A program made the translations under genes and the position numbers. The notes under the pieces were generated by a model. The model was not told where the DNA came from and did no database searches. It saw only the letters and a list, made by a program, of their open reading frames with translations. A stretch of DNA of 24,569 nt, taken from the IMG/VR virus record IMGVR_UViG_3300037584_002567, positions 1-24,569 of that record; one strand, written 5' to 3'. This DNA is from a virus. Position 1 is the stretch's first letter, and each line of letters starts with the position of its first letter. Shown here in pieces: positions 1 through 5,639 of this stretch.

Positions 1-318
1 CTATGAAATTACCCCTACCCTGACAGCCAGAAAGAACCTAAAATATTTTGTAACATAAATTTGTATAATATGTACATTGACTAATCTTATGATAAGACTA
101 GCAAGTCTCACTAAGTATTTATACCTACAGCAAGTTTTTAGCTGTGCCAATTTTTAAATTGTTATAAGTATAATTACTTACATGATATTTTCTCGCTGAA
201 ATATAAATTAAGCTTATCAATTAGCAATTAAAATATAAGTTTAAATTATCAGGGAATAAATACAAGCAAATTTAGTTAACTAGCTTTTCAAACGTCCATT
301 CTAAGATACCTACAACGG

Positions 319-405
319 CCTACAATAGCCCCTTACTACTCCTTTAGTACTATCACACTAAAATACTATTTTAGTAGTGTTGTAGGCGATTTTAGCTGTA
401 ATCGC
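319..405. repeat. Nested inverted repeats
   Basis: CCTACAA (319-325) is matched by TTGTAGG (380-386). Inside lies ACTAAAAT (357-364), spacer ACT, ATTTTAGT (368-375), a perfect 8+3+8 inverted repeat. ACTACT (335-340) also has a partner AGTAGT (373-378). A further hairpin GCGATT/AATCGC spans 386-405. The cluster could be protein-binding sites or a folded RNA; the TACTA/TAGTA half-sites match those in promoters elsewhere in the window. Confidence 0.6.
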
Positions 406-428
406 TTGGTATCACTAGGCTACTTTTA

Positions 429-444
429 TAGTACTGCAGTACTA
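429..444. promoter_or_regulatory. 16-bp perfect palindrome, operator-like
   Basis: TAGTACTGCAGTACTA is identical to its reverse complement. Its half-site TAGTA/TACTA is the word that forms dyads around the promoters at 2929-2969, 6464-6505, 8584-8625 and 15070-15079. It may bind the same dimeric regulator. That no gene starts here argues for a terminator-side or end-of-genome role, or for an unseen gene outside the window. Confidence 0.45.
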
Positions 445-460
445 ATTCAGTAGTAGCAAT

Positions 461-482
461 AAAAAAAGCCCTAATTAGGGCC
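461..482 (-). terminator. Rho-independent terminator
   Basis: The 14-bp palindrome GCCCTAATTAGGGC (468-481) is followed, in the minus direction, by seven T (positions 467-461). It lies about 25 bases past the stop of the minus-strand gene at 507-722 and should end the leftmost transcript. Confidence 0.85.
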
Positions 483-506
483 TAAAAGATTAATTTTTAA
501 ATAGTT

Positions 507-722
507 TCAAGAATAGTGTTGAATTGTTTTAACACTTCTAACACTATACCTATAAGCCCCATATTCATTGTCAAGTTTATTCTTGACTCTATGGGCTGTA
601 GTTAGCTTTTTAAACTGTTTTATAACCTTATTGTTGTTGAGAATATCAACAACTAAATAGGGCTTATCAGCGTTTAAAATAGGACGATTAAAAGCGTTTT
701 GGAAAGATTCAGAGAAATTCAT
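507..722 (-). CDS. Small hypothetical phage protein
   Basis: A 71-residue protein that I do not recognise. The middle (about residues 20-50) alternates hydrophobic and charged residues (YLVVDILNNNKVIKQFKKL) and then carries a basic helix, which suggests a small globular fold. No membrane segment or cysteine motif is visible. It is the last gene of a minus-strand transcript, just before a strong terminator. The ATG follows an AT-only stretch with no Shine-Dalgarno. Confidence 0.6.
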   Translation of the reverse strand: MNFSESFQNAFNRPILNADKPYLVVDILNNNKVIKQFKKLTTAHRVKNKLDNEYGAYRYSVRSVKTIQHYS

Positions 723-742
723 AATAATAAAAAAAATAAGGT

Positions 743-883
743 TTATTTAAAAAGAAAATTAAATAACTTTTTTAATAAATTTGTTTCTACTTGATATTTT
801 TGGGACTCTATAAAATCAAAATAAGCAATTGATTCCGTATCGCTAATATCAAGACGATCAGGCAAATAAGAATTAGAAAACAT
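743..883 (-). CDS. 46-residue hypothetical protein
   Basis: A short frame read from ATG at 883 to TAA at 743. The product starts MFSNSYLPDRLDISDTESIA and ends with a hydrophobic, lysine-containing helix. The ATG lies 5 bases beyond the stop of the gene at 889-1176, the tight spacing typical of this operon, which is the main reason to accept so short a frame. Function unknown. Confidence 0.45.
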   Translation of the reverse strand: MFSNSYLPDRLDISDTESIAYFDFIESQKYQVETNLLKKLFNFLFK

Positions 884-888
884 GATAA

Positions 889-1176
889 TTAAATAAATAA
901 AGGTTTAACTGGTAACTCTTGAATTAATACGGATTCCTGATTAAAAATCATTTTGTAATCTTCGCAAAGCCTAATTAATTGTTTTAATTCATTAGTAATT
1001 ACAGTTAATAAAAAAGTGTTTTCATTAACTCCATGCCAACGGCCTATAGCTTTTTGTACTGTATAGCCATCTTCAAAAGTAGCGTCTATTTGTTTTAAAA
1101 ATTGACTCCATTCTTGAGTGGTAACACTTCCGCCAGTAGGCTTATTTGTACCTAAAAAGCATTGATAAGTTTTCAT
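889..1176 (-). CDS. DUF3574-like protein
   Basis: The 95-residue product follows the pattern of the DUF3574 family as I remember it: a start with FLGTNKPTGGSVTTQEW (residues 7-23), then F-x-DGYTV (about 35-40), a GRW turn (45-47) and a C-terminal YKMIFNQESVLIQ (about 74-86). Family members I know of are often secreted bacterial proteins; this copy has no signal peptide. Function is unknown. The start is supported by the conserved leader TATCTTTTATC just before the ATG. It probably heads the transcript that includes 743-883 and 507-722. Confidence 0.6.
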   Translation of the reverse strand: MKTYQCFLGTNKPTGGSVTTQEWSQFLKQIDATFEDGYTVQKAIGRWHGVNENTFLLTVITNELKQLIRLCEDYKMIFNQESVLIQELPVKPLFI

Positions 1177-1183
1177 GATAAAA

Positions 1184-1275
1184 GATAGTAATAAAAAATA
1201 ATTACATTAATAAAGATACAAGAAAATACAATAAATTACTACTAATAGAGTATTACTTAATATTTTGTAATAATT
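1184..1275 (-). promoter_or_regulatory. Putative promoter and leader of 1176 gene
   Basis: Read on the minus strand, the region has ATTATTACAAAAT (a variant of the TTGTTACAAAAT box), a TACTC/TAGTA-rich stretch and the leader CTATCTTTTATC abutting the ATG. It is a degenerate member of the promoter family best seen at 2929-2969 and 6464-6505. The start point and -10 box cannot be fixed by eye. Confidence 0.4.
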
Positions 1276-1409
1276 GAAAATTAGGGCTTTTTATGATATA
1301 TTTATTATGTAATATTTATATCTTTTATTTGTATCATTTATCACACTAAAAAGTAACATCTTGATTAGTACAAATGTACTGTATCAAATTATACAAAGAA
1401 ATTTTTCTG

Positions 1410-1436
1410 AAAAAAAATAGGCTTGAAAAAGCCTAT
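1410..1436 (-). terminator. Rho-independent terminator
   Basis: On the minus strand ATAGGCTT, a 4-base loop and AAGCCTAT form a perfect 8-bp stem (1417-1436), followed by about seven T (1416-1410). It ends the transcript containing 1697-2032 and 1499-1693. The repeat cluster 1451-1498 lies between the stop codon and this hairpin. Confidence 0.88.
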
Positions 1437-1450
1437 GTGTGAAAGTCAGC

Positions 1451-1498
1451 GAGTCTCCGAGTCTCCGAGTCTTGCGAGTCTTGCGAGTCTCCGAGTCC
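1451..1498. repeat. Short tandem repeat GAGTCTCC/GAGTCTTGC
   Basis: Six consecutive units of 8-9 bases begin with GAGTC: two GAGTCTCC, two GAGTCTTGC, one GAGTCTCC and a final GAGTCC. The block sits exactly between the stop codon of 1499-1693 and its terminator, so it is transcribed as a 3' untranslated region. Related words recur in the 3' untranslated regions at 3041-3084 and 3689-3717. Confidence 0.8.
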
Positions 1499-1693
1499 TT
1501 AAGCTATAAAAAAGTCTTTTTCTTTACCATTTAAAGTTTTATTATCCCTCCACGTTAAACCTATAAAAGTATTGTTTAGATGACATTTTATAAGATATTG
1601 GCCTATATTATCCTTTATTACTTCATAAGAAGTATTAGACCAAAATACACGTTGATTGTTTTTTAAAGCTAATTTGATTTCTTGTAAGTTCAT
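1499..1693 (-). CDS. Small conserved phage protein, unknown role
   Basis: A 64-residue product. The pattern W-x-N-x-x-YEVIKDNIGQYLIKC and IGLTW-x-(D/N)-x-x-TLNGKE-x-DFFI seems familiar from small hypothetical proteins in many phage genomes. That is recollection, not a search. The compact beta-rich sequence has no membrane segment. A Shine-Dalgarno (AGGAG, about 9 bases before the ATG) supports the start. It lies 3 bases after the 1697-2032 gene. Confidence 0.65.
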   Translation of the reverse strand: MNLQEIKLALKNNQRVFWSNTSYEVIKDNIGQYLIKCHLNNTFIGLTWRDNKTLNGKEKDFFIA

Positions 1694-1696
1694 CTC

Positions 1697-2032
1697 TTAA
1701 ACTCCTATAAAACTTGAATTGTCAGTAATGTCTAAATTTTGATGAAATTTAGTGTTTAAGTACCATCTAAAGTTTTTTTGATGAATACCATAAATACCAC
1801 CAACAAGAAATTGAATTAAGACATTTAAACGTGATTTAGTAGTATTAGATAGCCAGTTGCAGTGAGAGATAAAAAGCTGACCCCACTTATCGTTTATGCC
1901 ATACTTAGCTATTAGATTGTTATGTAAATAGATATACATAAAATCATTATCTTTAATAACTTCAGTATTAGCTTTTTTGAAATTTCTTCTTTCAATAATC
2001 GCTTGGATCATTTGGCGTTCAATTACTCTCAT
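1697..2032 (-). CDS. Conserved phage hypothetical (DUF8033-like)
   Basis: The 111-residue protein starts MRVIERQMIQAIIERRNFKKANTEV, then a YIYLHNNLIAKYG strand pair (about 33-45), then ISHCNW-x4-TKSRLNVLI (about 55-73). I associate this arrangement with a common small phage protein of unknown function that I believe is called DUF8033; the name is uncertain. No catalytic motif is evident. It is the first gene of its transcript, with the CTATCTTTAT leader element upstream and a large hairpin at 2052-2107. Confidence 0.6.
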   Translation of the reverse strand: MRVIERQMIQAIIERRNFKKANTEVIKDNDFMYIYLHNNLIAKYGINDKWGQLFISHCNWLSNTTKSRLNVLIQFLVGGIYGIHQKNFRWYLNTKFHQNLDITDNSSFIGV

Positions 2033-2051
2033 AATAAATAAAAATAAAGAT

Positions 2052-2107
2052 AGTAGGCTTGATGCCTATGACCTAACAATAAGCCATTTTTTGACTTATT
2101 GCCTACT
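2052..2107 (-). promoter_or_regulatory. Leader hairpin with alternative pairing
   Basis: On the minus strand AGTAGGC (2107-2101) can pair with GCCTACT (2058-2052), stacked on an inner stem AATAAG/CTTATT (2100-2095 with 2083-2078). The same GCCTA strand can instead pair with the nearer TAGGC (about 2068-2064) in a compact 5-base-loop hairpin. The two folds exclude each other and the downstream sequence is T-rich, which fits an attenuator-like leader of the 2032 gene. A TGTTAC box lies just upstream. Confidence 0.45.
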
Positions 2108-2191
2108 GTAACAGTATTTTGTTACATTCTGAAACAATTAAGAATTAAGAGTAAATAATTCTAATTGATTATTAATATTAGAGTTATCTAT

Positions 2192-2446
2192 TTAATCCGT
2201 ATGCGGGTGCAAGTCTTCAAATACATAAGTACAATAATCACCTCCCATGCCAGTAGGCATAAACCATGATCCCGAACTAAAATAAGTATTATCTTTTATA
2301 TCAAGACAATTAGTAACTTCTAATTGATCTAAAATTTCATCAATAGTCTCCTTTTCTCCATCTTCAAGACCTGATTCATCACCATAATAAATATAACAAT
2401 TCCAATAAATTGGAAGATCATATTCTATTGTTTTAAAATTTTTCAT
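2192..2446 (-). CDS. Small acidic protein, DUF6926-like
   Basis: 84 residues. The pattern YDLPIYW-x-CYIYYGDESGLEDGEKETIDEILD (about residues 9-40), with a C-terminal GGDYCTYVFED, resembles a widespread small phage protein I know as DUF6926; I am only moderately sure of the name. It is acidic with two possible surface cysteines and no membrane segment. It overlaps the 2443-2658 gene by 4 bases (ATGA) and has a GAGAGGA Shine-Dalgarno, so translation is probably coupled. Confidence 0.6.
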   Translation of the reverse strand: MKNFKTIEYDLPIYWNCYIYYGDESGLEDGEKETIDEILDQLEVTNCLDIKDNTYFSSGSWFMPTGMGGDYCTYVFEDLHPHTD

Positions 2447-2658
2447 GAGAAATTCCTCTCATAAGTTTTTATAGGTTGTTTTAATGTTGATTCTAAATTC
2501 TCGAAATCATCTACATATTCTTGTATATAATCTTTATCGTTAGCATCAAAACAATGCTTGTTTTGAACTTGCCAATAAGACATATAAAAATAAATTTCGC
2601 TTATTTGTTGACCAGTTAAGGGAACATTAAAAGTTGTTTCTAAGTAAGATTGAATCAT
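2443..2658 (-). CDS. Small hypothetical protein
   Basis: 71 residues, aromatic and acidic (IYFYMSYWQVQNKHC in the middle, then many D/E). It is probably helical. I do not recognise it. It has a strong GAGGAGG Shine-Dalgarno 8 bases before ATG, the second gene of the three-gene unit 2901-2192, and overlaps its follower by ATGA. Confidence 0.6.
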   Translation of the reverse strand: MIQSYLETTFNVPLTGQQISEIYFYMSYWQVQNKHCFDANDKDYIQEYVDDFENLESTLKQPIKTYERNFS

Positions 2659-2661
2659 TAT

Positions 2662-2901
2662 TTAAACCTCCTCTATTTTTACGAGATAGTACTCGTATTC
2701 TTCAATCTGTTTTAGCTCTTCATCTGAAACAGTATCAAAGCTATGTTGAACTGTAAAATCAACTCTTCTTTGTACCTCCTCGTGTATCCAATCTTCCATT
2801 TCGTGATGAAAAGCAAAAAATTTTACAGTTGGATTCTGATAATCCATTTCATCAACTGGATAAGTAACTTTGTACTTAGGCTCAAATTCTATAGTGTTCA
2901 T
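2662..2901 (-). CDS. Small acidic hypothetical protein
   Basis: 79 residues, rich in E, Y and D, ending EEYEYYLVKIEEV. There is no recognisable domain. It heads its transcript: a TTGTTAC/dyad/TATATT promoter lies at 2929-2969 and the leader CTATCTTTATT directly precedes the ATG, with no Shine-Dalgarno. Confidence 0.6.
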   Translation of the reverse strand: MNTIEFEPKYKVTYPVDEMDYQNPTVKFFAFHHEMEDWIHEEVQRRVDFTVQHSFDTVSDEELKQIEEYEYYLVKIEEV

Positions 2902-2928
2902 AATAAAGATAGTTGCTTGAACATCCTT

Positions 2929-2969
2929 AATATAAAGGATATTAATACTAATTTAGTATTTTGTAACAA
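2929..2969 (-). promoter_or_regulatory. Minus-strand promoter with ATACTA/TAGTAT dyad
   Basis: Minus strand: TTGTTAC (2969-2963), then ATACTAAATTAGTAT (an inverted repeat), then TATATT (2934-2929). The sequence after TATATT (AAGGATGTTCAA, then the TATCTTTAT leader) is nearly the same as at 3566 and downstream. Spacing from TTGTTAC to TATATT is 28 bases, 29 in the copies at 6464 and 8584. TATATT is the likely -10 box, and the dyad would overlie -35. Confidence 0.6.
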
Positions 2970-2980
2970 TACTTAACAAT

Positions 2981-3009
2981 AAAAAATAAGAGCTATTTTT
3001 AGCTCTTAT
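2981..3009 (-). terminator. Rho-independent terminator
   Basis: Minus strand ATAAGAGCTA, a 4-base loop and TAGCTCTTAT form a perfect 10-bp stem (3009-2986), followed by a T run (2986-2981). It ends the transcript of 3370-3531 and 3100-3369 and insulates it from the next promoter. Confidence 0.88.
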
Positions 3010-3040
3010 GTATAAATAAATAATTGTGTGTAAGCCTATG

Positions 3041-3084
3041 CCCGCAAGTCTTTGCGGGTGCGGGTGCTTGCGGGTGCGGGTGCT
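3041..3084. repeat. GC-rich direct repeats in a 3' untranslated region
   Basis: A 16-base unit, TTGCGGGTGCGGGTGC, occurs twice in a row from 3052 to 3083, itself made of GCGGGT steps. It is preceded by a hairpin CCCGCAA/TTGCGGG (3041-3058) with loop GTCT. The block is strikingly GC-rich for this genome. It sits between the stop codon of 3100-3369 and the terminator at 2981-3009, as the repeats at 1451-1498 and 3689-3717 do. Confidence 0.8.
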
Positions 3085-3099
3085 TAAATCTCTAATAAA

Positions 3100-3369
3100 T
3101 CATCTTCGCACTTCCTCAAAGTTGTAAGTTTTTTCTAAAATGTTCCGTACTCTCTCTCTGTCAATAGAATCGCCATCACCCCAAGTCCAAGTAGATTCGG
3201 GATTGTCTAAAAACAATTCATAATATTTTACAGCTTTTTTGATGTCAGTTTTTGTAAGTCTTTGCCCTGTTACCATTTGATGTAAGGGGTAAACAGCATA
3301 ACAAGAACCATAAAAGCTATAAACATAATCTATAAATTCTTGTTTTTGTGAAGCTAAGATAGTAGTCAT
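3100..3369 (-). CDS. Small hypothetical protein
   Basis: 89 residues. N-terminal helix (ASQKQEFIDYVYSFYG), then a basic segment TGQRLTKTDIKKAVKYYELFL (about 35-54) and a W-x-W-GDGDSIDRERVR stretch. It resembles small phage proteins of unknown role. Its start directly follows the stop of the 3370-3531 gene, with a GGAAG Shine-Dalgarno. Confidence 0.6.
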   Translation of the reverse strand: MTTILASQKQEFIDYVYSFYGSCYAVYPLHQMVTGQRLTKTDIKKAVKYYELFLDNPESTWTWGDGDSIDRERVRNILEKTYNFEEVRR

Positions 3370-3531
3370 TTAAATACTTCCTTCAATAGTGTTTCTTTCA
3401 TGTTCAATACTTGATAACCACTTATCAAAATCTTGACGTAAGCTATCAGGCATATTGTTATGTAAAGTCTGTAGTTTTGGGTTGTCACTCCATTGCACAG
3501 AAATAACATAGTTTTGAATTGTGTAGTTCAT
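3370..3531 (-). CDS. Small hypothetical protein, internal start chosen
   Basis: 53 residues from the ATG at 3531, beginning MNYTIQNYVISVQW. An upstream in-frame ATG at 3561 exists, but it would put the conserved leader element TATCTTTATC inside the coding region; that element stands right before the ATG in the other first genes, so 3531 is preferred. No known domain. First gene of a two-gene transcript. Confidence 0.6.
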   Translation of the reverse strand: MNYTIQNYVISVQWSDNPKLQTLHNNMPDSLRQDFDKWLSSIEHERNTIEGSI

Positions 3532-3565
3532 TCTCGGTGATAAAGATAGTTTGTTGAACACCCTT

Positions 3566-3626
3566 ACTATAGCTAAGATTTTACACTATTACTACTCTAA
3601 CAGTATTTCTTAATATTCTGTAACAA
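3566..3626 (-). promoter_or_regulatory. Minus-strand promoter of the 3531 gene
   Basis: Minus strand TTGTTAC (3626-3620), an ATACT...AGTA dyad region and TATAGT (3571-3566) as a candidate -10. The sequence after it matches the 2929 promoter closely (AAGGGTGTTCAA, then CTATCTTTATC). The distance between the two boxes is longer here than in the other copies. Confidence 0.5.
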
Positions 3627-3627
3627 T

Positions 3628-3657
3628 AAAAAAAGAGAGGGTTATCAATCCTCTCTT
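3628..3657 (-). terminator. Rho-independent terminator
   Basis: Minus strand AAGAGAGG (3657-3650), a 9-base loop and CCTCTCTT (3640-3633) form an 8-bp stem followed by a T run to 3628. It ends the transcript holding 4429-4917, 4178-4426 and 3717-4178. Confidence 0.85.
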
Positions 3658-3688
3658 GATACTATCTTTATGAGTCACTCCTAGCGTA

Positions 3689-3717
3689 TGCGAGTCTTGC
3701 AAGTCTTATGCAAGTCT
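3689..3717. repeat. Three copies of TGCRAGTCT
   Basis: TGCGAGTCT (3689-3697), TGCAAGTCT (3698-3706) and TGCAAGTCT (3709-3717) lie just after the stop of the minus-strand gene at 3717-4178 and before its terminator. They belong to the same family of 3' untranslated repeats as 1451-1498. Confidence 0.75.
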
Positions 3718-4178
3718 CAACCATAGACTAGGGTGTTGTAGGTTGTTATCTGCAATATAGAATCAGCTATTGAAGCATCTATAAGAGATAAATCGTCAGT
3801 CATAAATGATCTATGGACTGACCAACAATCGTCTGAATTAAGATTAGTTTTACCTGATACTATTTTTTCTATAGCCTTTAAAACATCTTTAACTTTAAAT
3901 TGGTGTTTGTCATCTTCTATATCTTCTACTGTAATAGGACTCTCAAGAGTTAATTCTTTTAGCCATATACAACAGCCTTGATACTCATAATCTTGCCCTG
4001 ATTTAATGTATGTAACACCTTCGTCTTCTTCTACCTCTATATTGCCTATGGTTACATCTGTAGCCCAATAATTTGAGCCTTGACCCATAGTGCAAAATAA
4101 ATCTTTGAGGTTTTGCATAGTTACTGTAAGGTCATAAGTTACATTAACTTTAAATGTTTGTTTGGTTTTAGTTGTCAT
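3717..4178 (-). CDS. Hypothetical protein
   Basis: 153 residues. The N-terminal 45 or so residues read as a beta-strand pair (FKVNVTYDLTVTMQNLKDLFCTMGQGSNYWATDVTIGNIEV) followed by an acidic, cysteine-containing middle (EYQGCCIWLKEL) and a helical C-terminus (KVKDVLKAIEKIV). I do not recognise a family with confidence. It is the third gene of its transcript and overlaps its upstream neighbour by one base, with an AAGGAG Shine-Dalgarno. Confidence 0.6.
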   Translation of the reverse strand: MTTKTKQTFKVNVTYDLTVTMQNLKDLFCTMGQGSNYWATDVTIGNIEVEEDEGVTYIKSGQDYEYQGCCIWLKELTLESPITVEDIEDDKHQFKVKDVLKAIEKIVSGKTNLNSDDCWSVHRSFMTDDLSLIDASIADSILQITTYNTLVYG

Positions 4179-4426
4179 TAATCAATCTCCTTAATAATTA
4201 AATTTAGTTGTTTTTTTTCTTCTTGATCAGCTTTAGCTAAATCATTTATAGCATCAAAAGCATTATTCCATTGATCTGTATTAAATCGCTCTAAGCTAGT
4301 GTTACTTCGTAGGTTATACCACCTTTTAGAGAAGTCTCTCCTAGCTTGATCCTTTTGTTCAAAATAACCTTTAGCTTTTTTGAATCGTCCTATAAAATTT
4401 GGACTCATTTTGTAGTCATAAAACAT
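4178..4426 (-). CDS. Small basic hypothetical protein
   Basis: 82 residues, basic first half (KMSPNFIGRFKKAKGYFEQKDQARRDFSKRW), helical throughout, with no membrane segment. The many R/K and aromatic residues would fit nucleic-acid or protein binding, but nothing specific is seen. It has a GAGGAGGAG Shine-Dalgarno and starts 2 bases after the previous stop. Confidence 0.55.
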   Translation of the reverse strand: MFYDYKMSPNFIGRFKKAKGYFEQKDQARRDFSKRWYNLRSNTSLERFNTDQWNNAFDAINDLAKADQEEKKQLNLIIKEID

Positions 4427-4428
4427 TA

Positions 4429-4917
4429 TTACTCCTCCTCTTTGTTTGAATCAATATAATCTAAAAGCTGATAAGCCATCTGATTAATAACTTCATACTG
4501 AGCTAATCCAATGAGTTGAAATATATTTTCTTGATCTGTTCTAAGGTCTGACTCAACATAACCTCTATTAAGGTCTTCTTGTACCCATTTAATAAGATCA
4601 TAATTATAAATATCAACTGAACCATCTACAATTTCATGCATACGATCTTCTATCTGGTTACGATCTTCGCACTCTACAAAACCACAAAGCAAAGTATGAA
4701 TAGTTTCATATCTCCAATCATTTGGCAATTCGTCATCATGTAATGGATAAATAAGTTGTTGCTCTATCTCCTCTTTATCTGCATGATCTTCTTTAATTTT
4801 ATAATATGTTTTATTCATACCTCGATCTATACAATCTTGTGATCTGGTACTTGTTGTAAATGCGTCAAGTAAATACTGAGTATATTCTTGAAATTTAGTT
4901 TGAGTTGAATTAGTCAT
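4429..4917 (-). CDS. Acidic helical hypothetical protein
   Basis: 162 residues, predominantly helical and acidic, ending in a run of E. No motif or family is recognised. The mimicry of a negatively charged surface (as in some anti-restriction proteins) is possible but unsupported. First gene of its transcript; CTATCTTTAAG precedes the ATG and a promoter-like region lies at 4972-5074. Confidence 0.55.
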   Translation of the reverse strand: MTNSTQTKFQEYTQYLLDAFTTSTRSQDCIDRGMNKTYYKIKEDHADKEEIEQQLIYPLHDDELPNDWRYETIHTLLCGFVECEDRNQIEDRMHEIVDGSVDIYNYDLIKWVQEDLNRGYVESDLRTDQENIFQLIGLAQYEVINQMAYQLLDYIDSNKEEE

Positions 4918-4971
4918 AAACTTAAAGATAGGAATAAAGTTAGTCAGGACTTACATTCTTTCGGTTTACCA

Positions 4972-4994
4972 ATACTAATTAAATTAATTAGTAT
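4972..4994. promoter_or_regulatory. Perfect 10+3+10 inverted repeat
   Basis: ATACTAATTA, spacer AAT, TAATTAGTAT. The arms carry the ATACTA/TAGTAT half-sites of the shared operator. It lies in the 5' untranslated region of the 4917 gene, downstream of the promoter boxes at 5033-5074, where it could act as an operator or an RNA hairpin. Confidence 0.55.
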
Positions 4995-5032
4995 CTATAC
5001 TTTTCAATACACTAGAAAAACCTGATATATAT

Positions 5033-5074
5033 ATATAATAACAGATAATAATACTAATCTGCTATTCTGTAACA
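5033..5074 (-). promoter_or_regulatory. Minus-strand promoter of the 4917 gene
   Basis: Minus strand TGTTACAGAATA (from 5074), then ATTAGTATTATTATCTGT and TATTATATAT. It follows the family pattern of TGTTAC, then an AGTAT dyad half, then a TATAT-type -10 about 28 bases away. The long alternating AT run makes the exact -10 ambiguous. Confidence 0.5.
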
Positions 5075-5085
5075 TTTAGTTACAT

Positions 5086-5367
5086 TTAGTCTTCTTTGTA
5101 TTTATCGCCCCCAAATTCTTCTTGAGTATTGTCATCATATTCAGAATAAGCAAATGTAACTTTATATTTATGACCTTCTTTTTCACCCTCTAAAATATAA
5201 TCTTCATCTTTGTATTTAAAATTATTATTATAAAATTTCTTATTAAAGTTAGTCATACATTCTGAAGAAAGCTCTCTAACTTCATCTTCAGATAATTTAG
5301 TATCAGTCTCAATAGTAAAATCATTTCTTTGTACTATTGATTCTGTAAATTCATAGTTAAATTTCAT
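5086..5367 (-). CDS. Small acidic hypothetical protein
   Basis: 93 residues, alternating strand-like N-terminus (MKFNYEFTESIVQRNDFTIET), helix with a cysteine (ELSSECMTNFNKKFY) and two more strands (DYILEGEKEGHKYKVTFAY), ending acidic. It looks like a small alpha/beta domain. No family recognised. A stem-loop lies in its leader (5405-5435). The ATG is preceded by TTTTTATCTAA, a relative of the common leader. Confidence 0.6.
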   Translation of the reverse strand: MKFNYEFTESIVQRNDFTIETDTKLSEDEVRELSSECMTNFNKKFYNNNFKYKDEDYILEGEKEGHKYKVTFAYSEYDDNTQEEFGGDKYKED

Positions 5368-5404
5368 TTTCTTAAATTAGATAAAAAGTAAGGGTTGTAG
5401 ACAT

Positions 5405-5435
5405 ACCTAGAATTATTTTCAAGCCCCTTCTAGGT
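5405..5435 (-). repeat. 8-bp stem-loop in an intergenic leader
   Basis: ACCTAGAA (5405-5412), a 15-base loop and TTCTAGGT (5428-5435) form a perfect inverted repeat between the 5454-5639 and 5086-5367 genes. There is no T run, so it is not a simple terminator. It could be an mRNA-processing or protein-binding hairpin. Its stem resembles P1 of the array at 18662-19346, but the loop lacks that core. Confidence 0.5.
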
Positions 5436-5453
5436 CATTTTGAGAGGGCAATT

Positions 5454-5639
5454 TTAGGTATTTTTTGGAATACCTAGCCTTTCGTAAGCTTTTTCTAAAT
5501 CTTCGTCTGAAATTTCATTTTGAAAATAAAGATCCTCAATAATTGCTCTACGTTCTTGTTTGATTTCTTTTAATGTCTTAGGTTGTTTCATTGGTTTAAA
5601 CTCCGCATAGGGTGAACTGATAGGGTTAGGGTAGGTCAT
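5454..5639 (-). CDS. Small hypothetical protein
   Basis: 61 residues, with a proline-rich N-terminus (TYPNPISSPYAEFKP) and a C-terminal helical hairpin (LKEIKQERRAIIEDLYFQNEISDEDLEKAYERLGIPK). The helical part is charged and could be a protein-interaction module. It overlaps the stop of 5639-6430 by one base, so translation is probably coupled. Confidence 0.6.
   Translation of the reverse strand: MTYPNPISSPYAEFKPMKQPKTLKEIKQERRAIIEDLYFQNEISDEDLEKAYERLGIPKNT

Larger units (their letters stand above)
1..460. other. AT-rich non-coding left end
   Basis: No credible reading frame is seen on either strand over about 460 bases. The first 300 bases are featureless AT-rich sequence. From about 309 onward the region is dense in inverted repeats built on TACTA/TAGTA words, described separately. 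It lies beyond the terminator of the leftmost minus-strand gene, so it is probably a spacer or control region between transcription units. Confidence 0.6.

Noticed and set aside
3689-3717. The 3' untranslated repeats TGCAAGTCT resemble the array core TGTAAGTCC and could pair with array RNA in antisense.
   Set aside because: The similarity covers only 7 of 9 bases with a G.U pair, and GAGTC/AAGTC words are common across the whole window.
5405-5435. Array-type hairpin in the 5086-5367 leader
   Set aside because: It shares the CCTAG stem letters but lacks CAT, TGTAAGT and the 3' hairpin, so it is listed only as a stem-loop.
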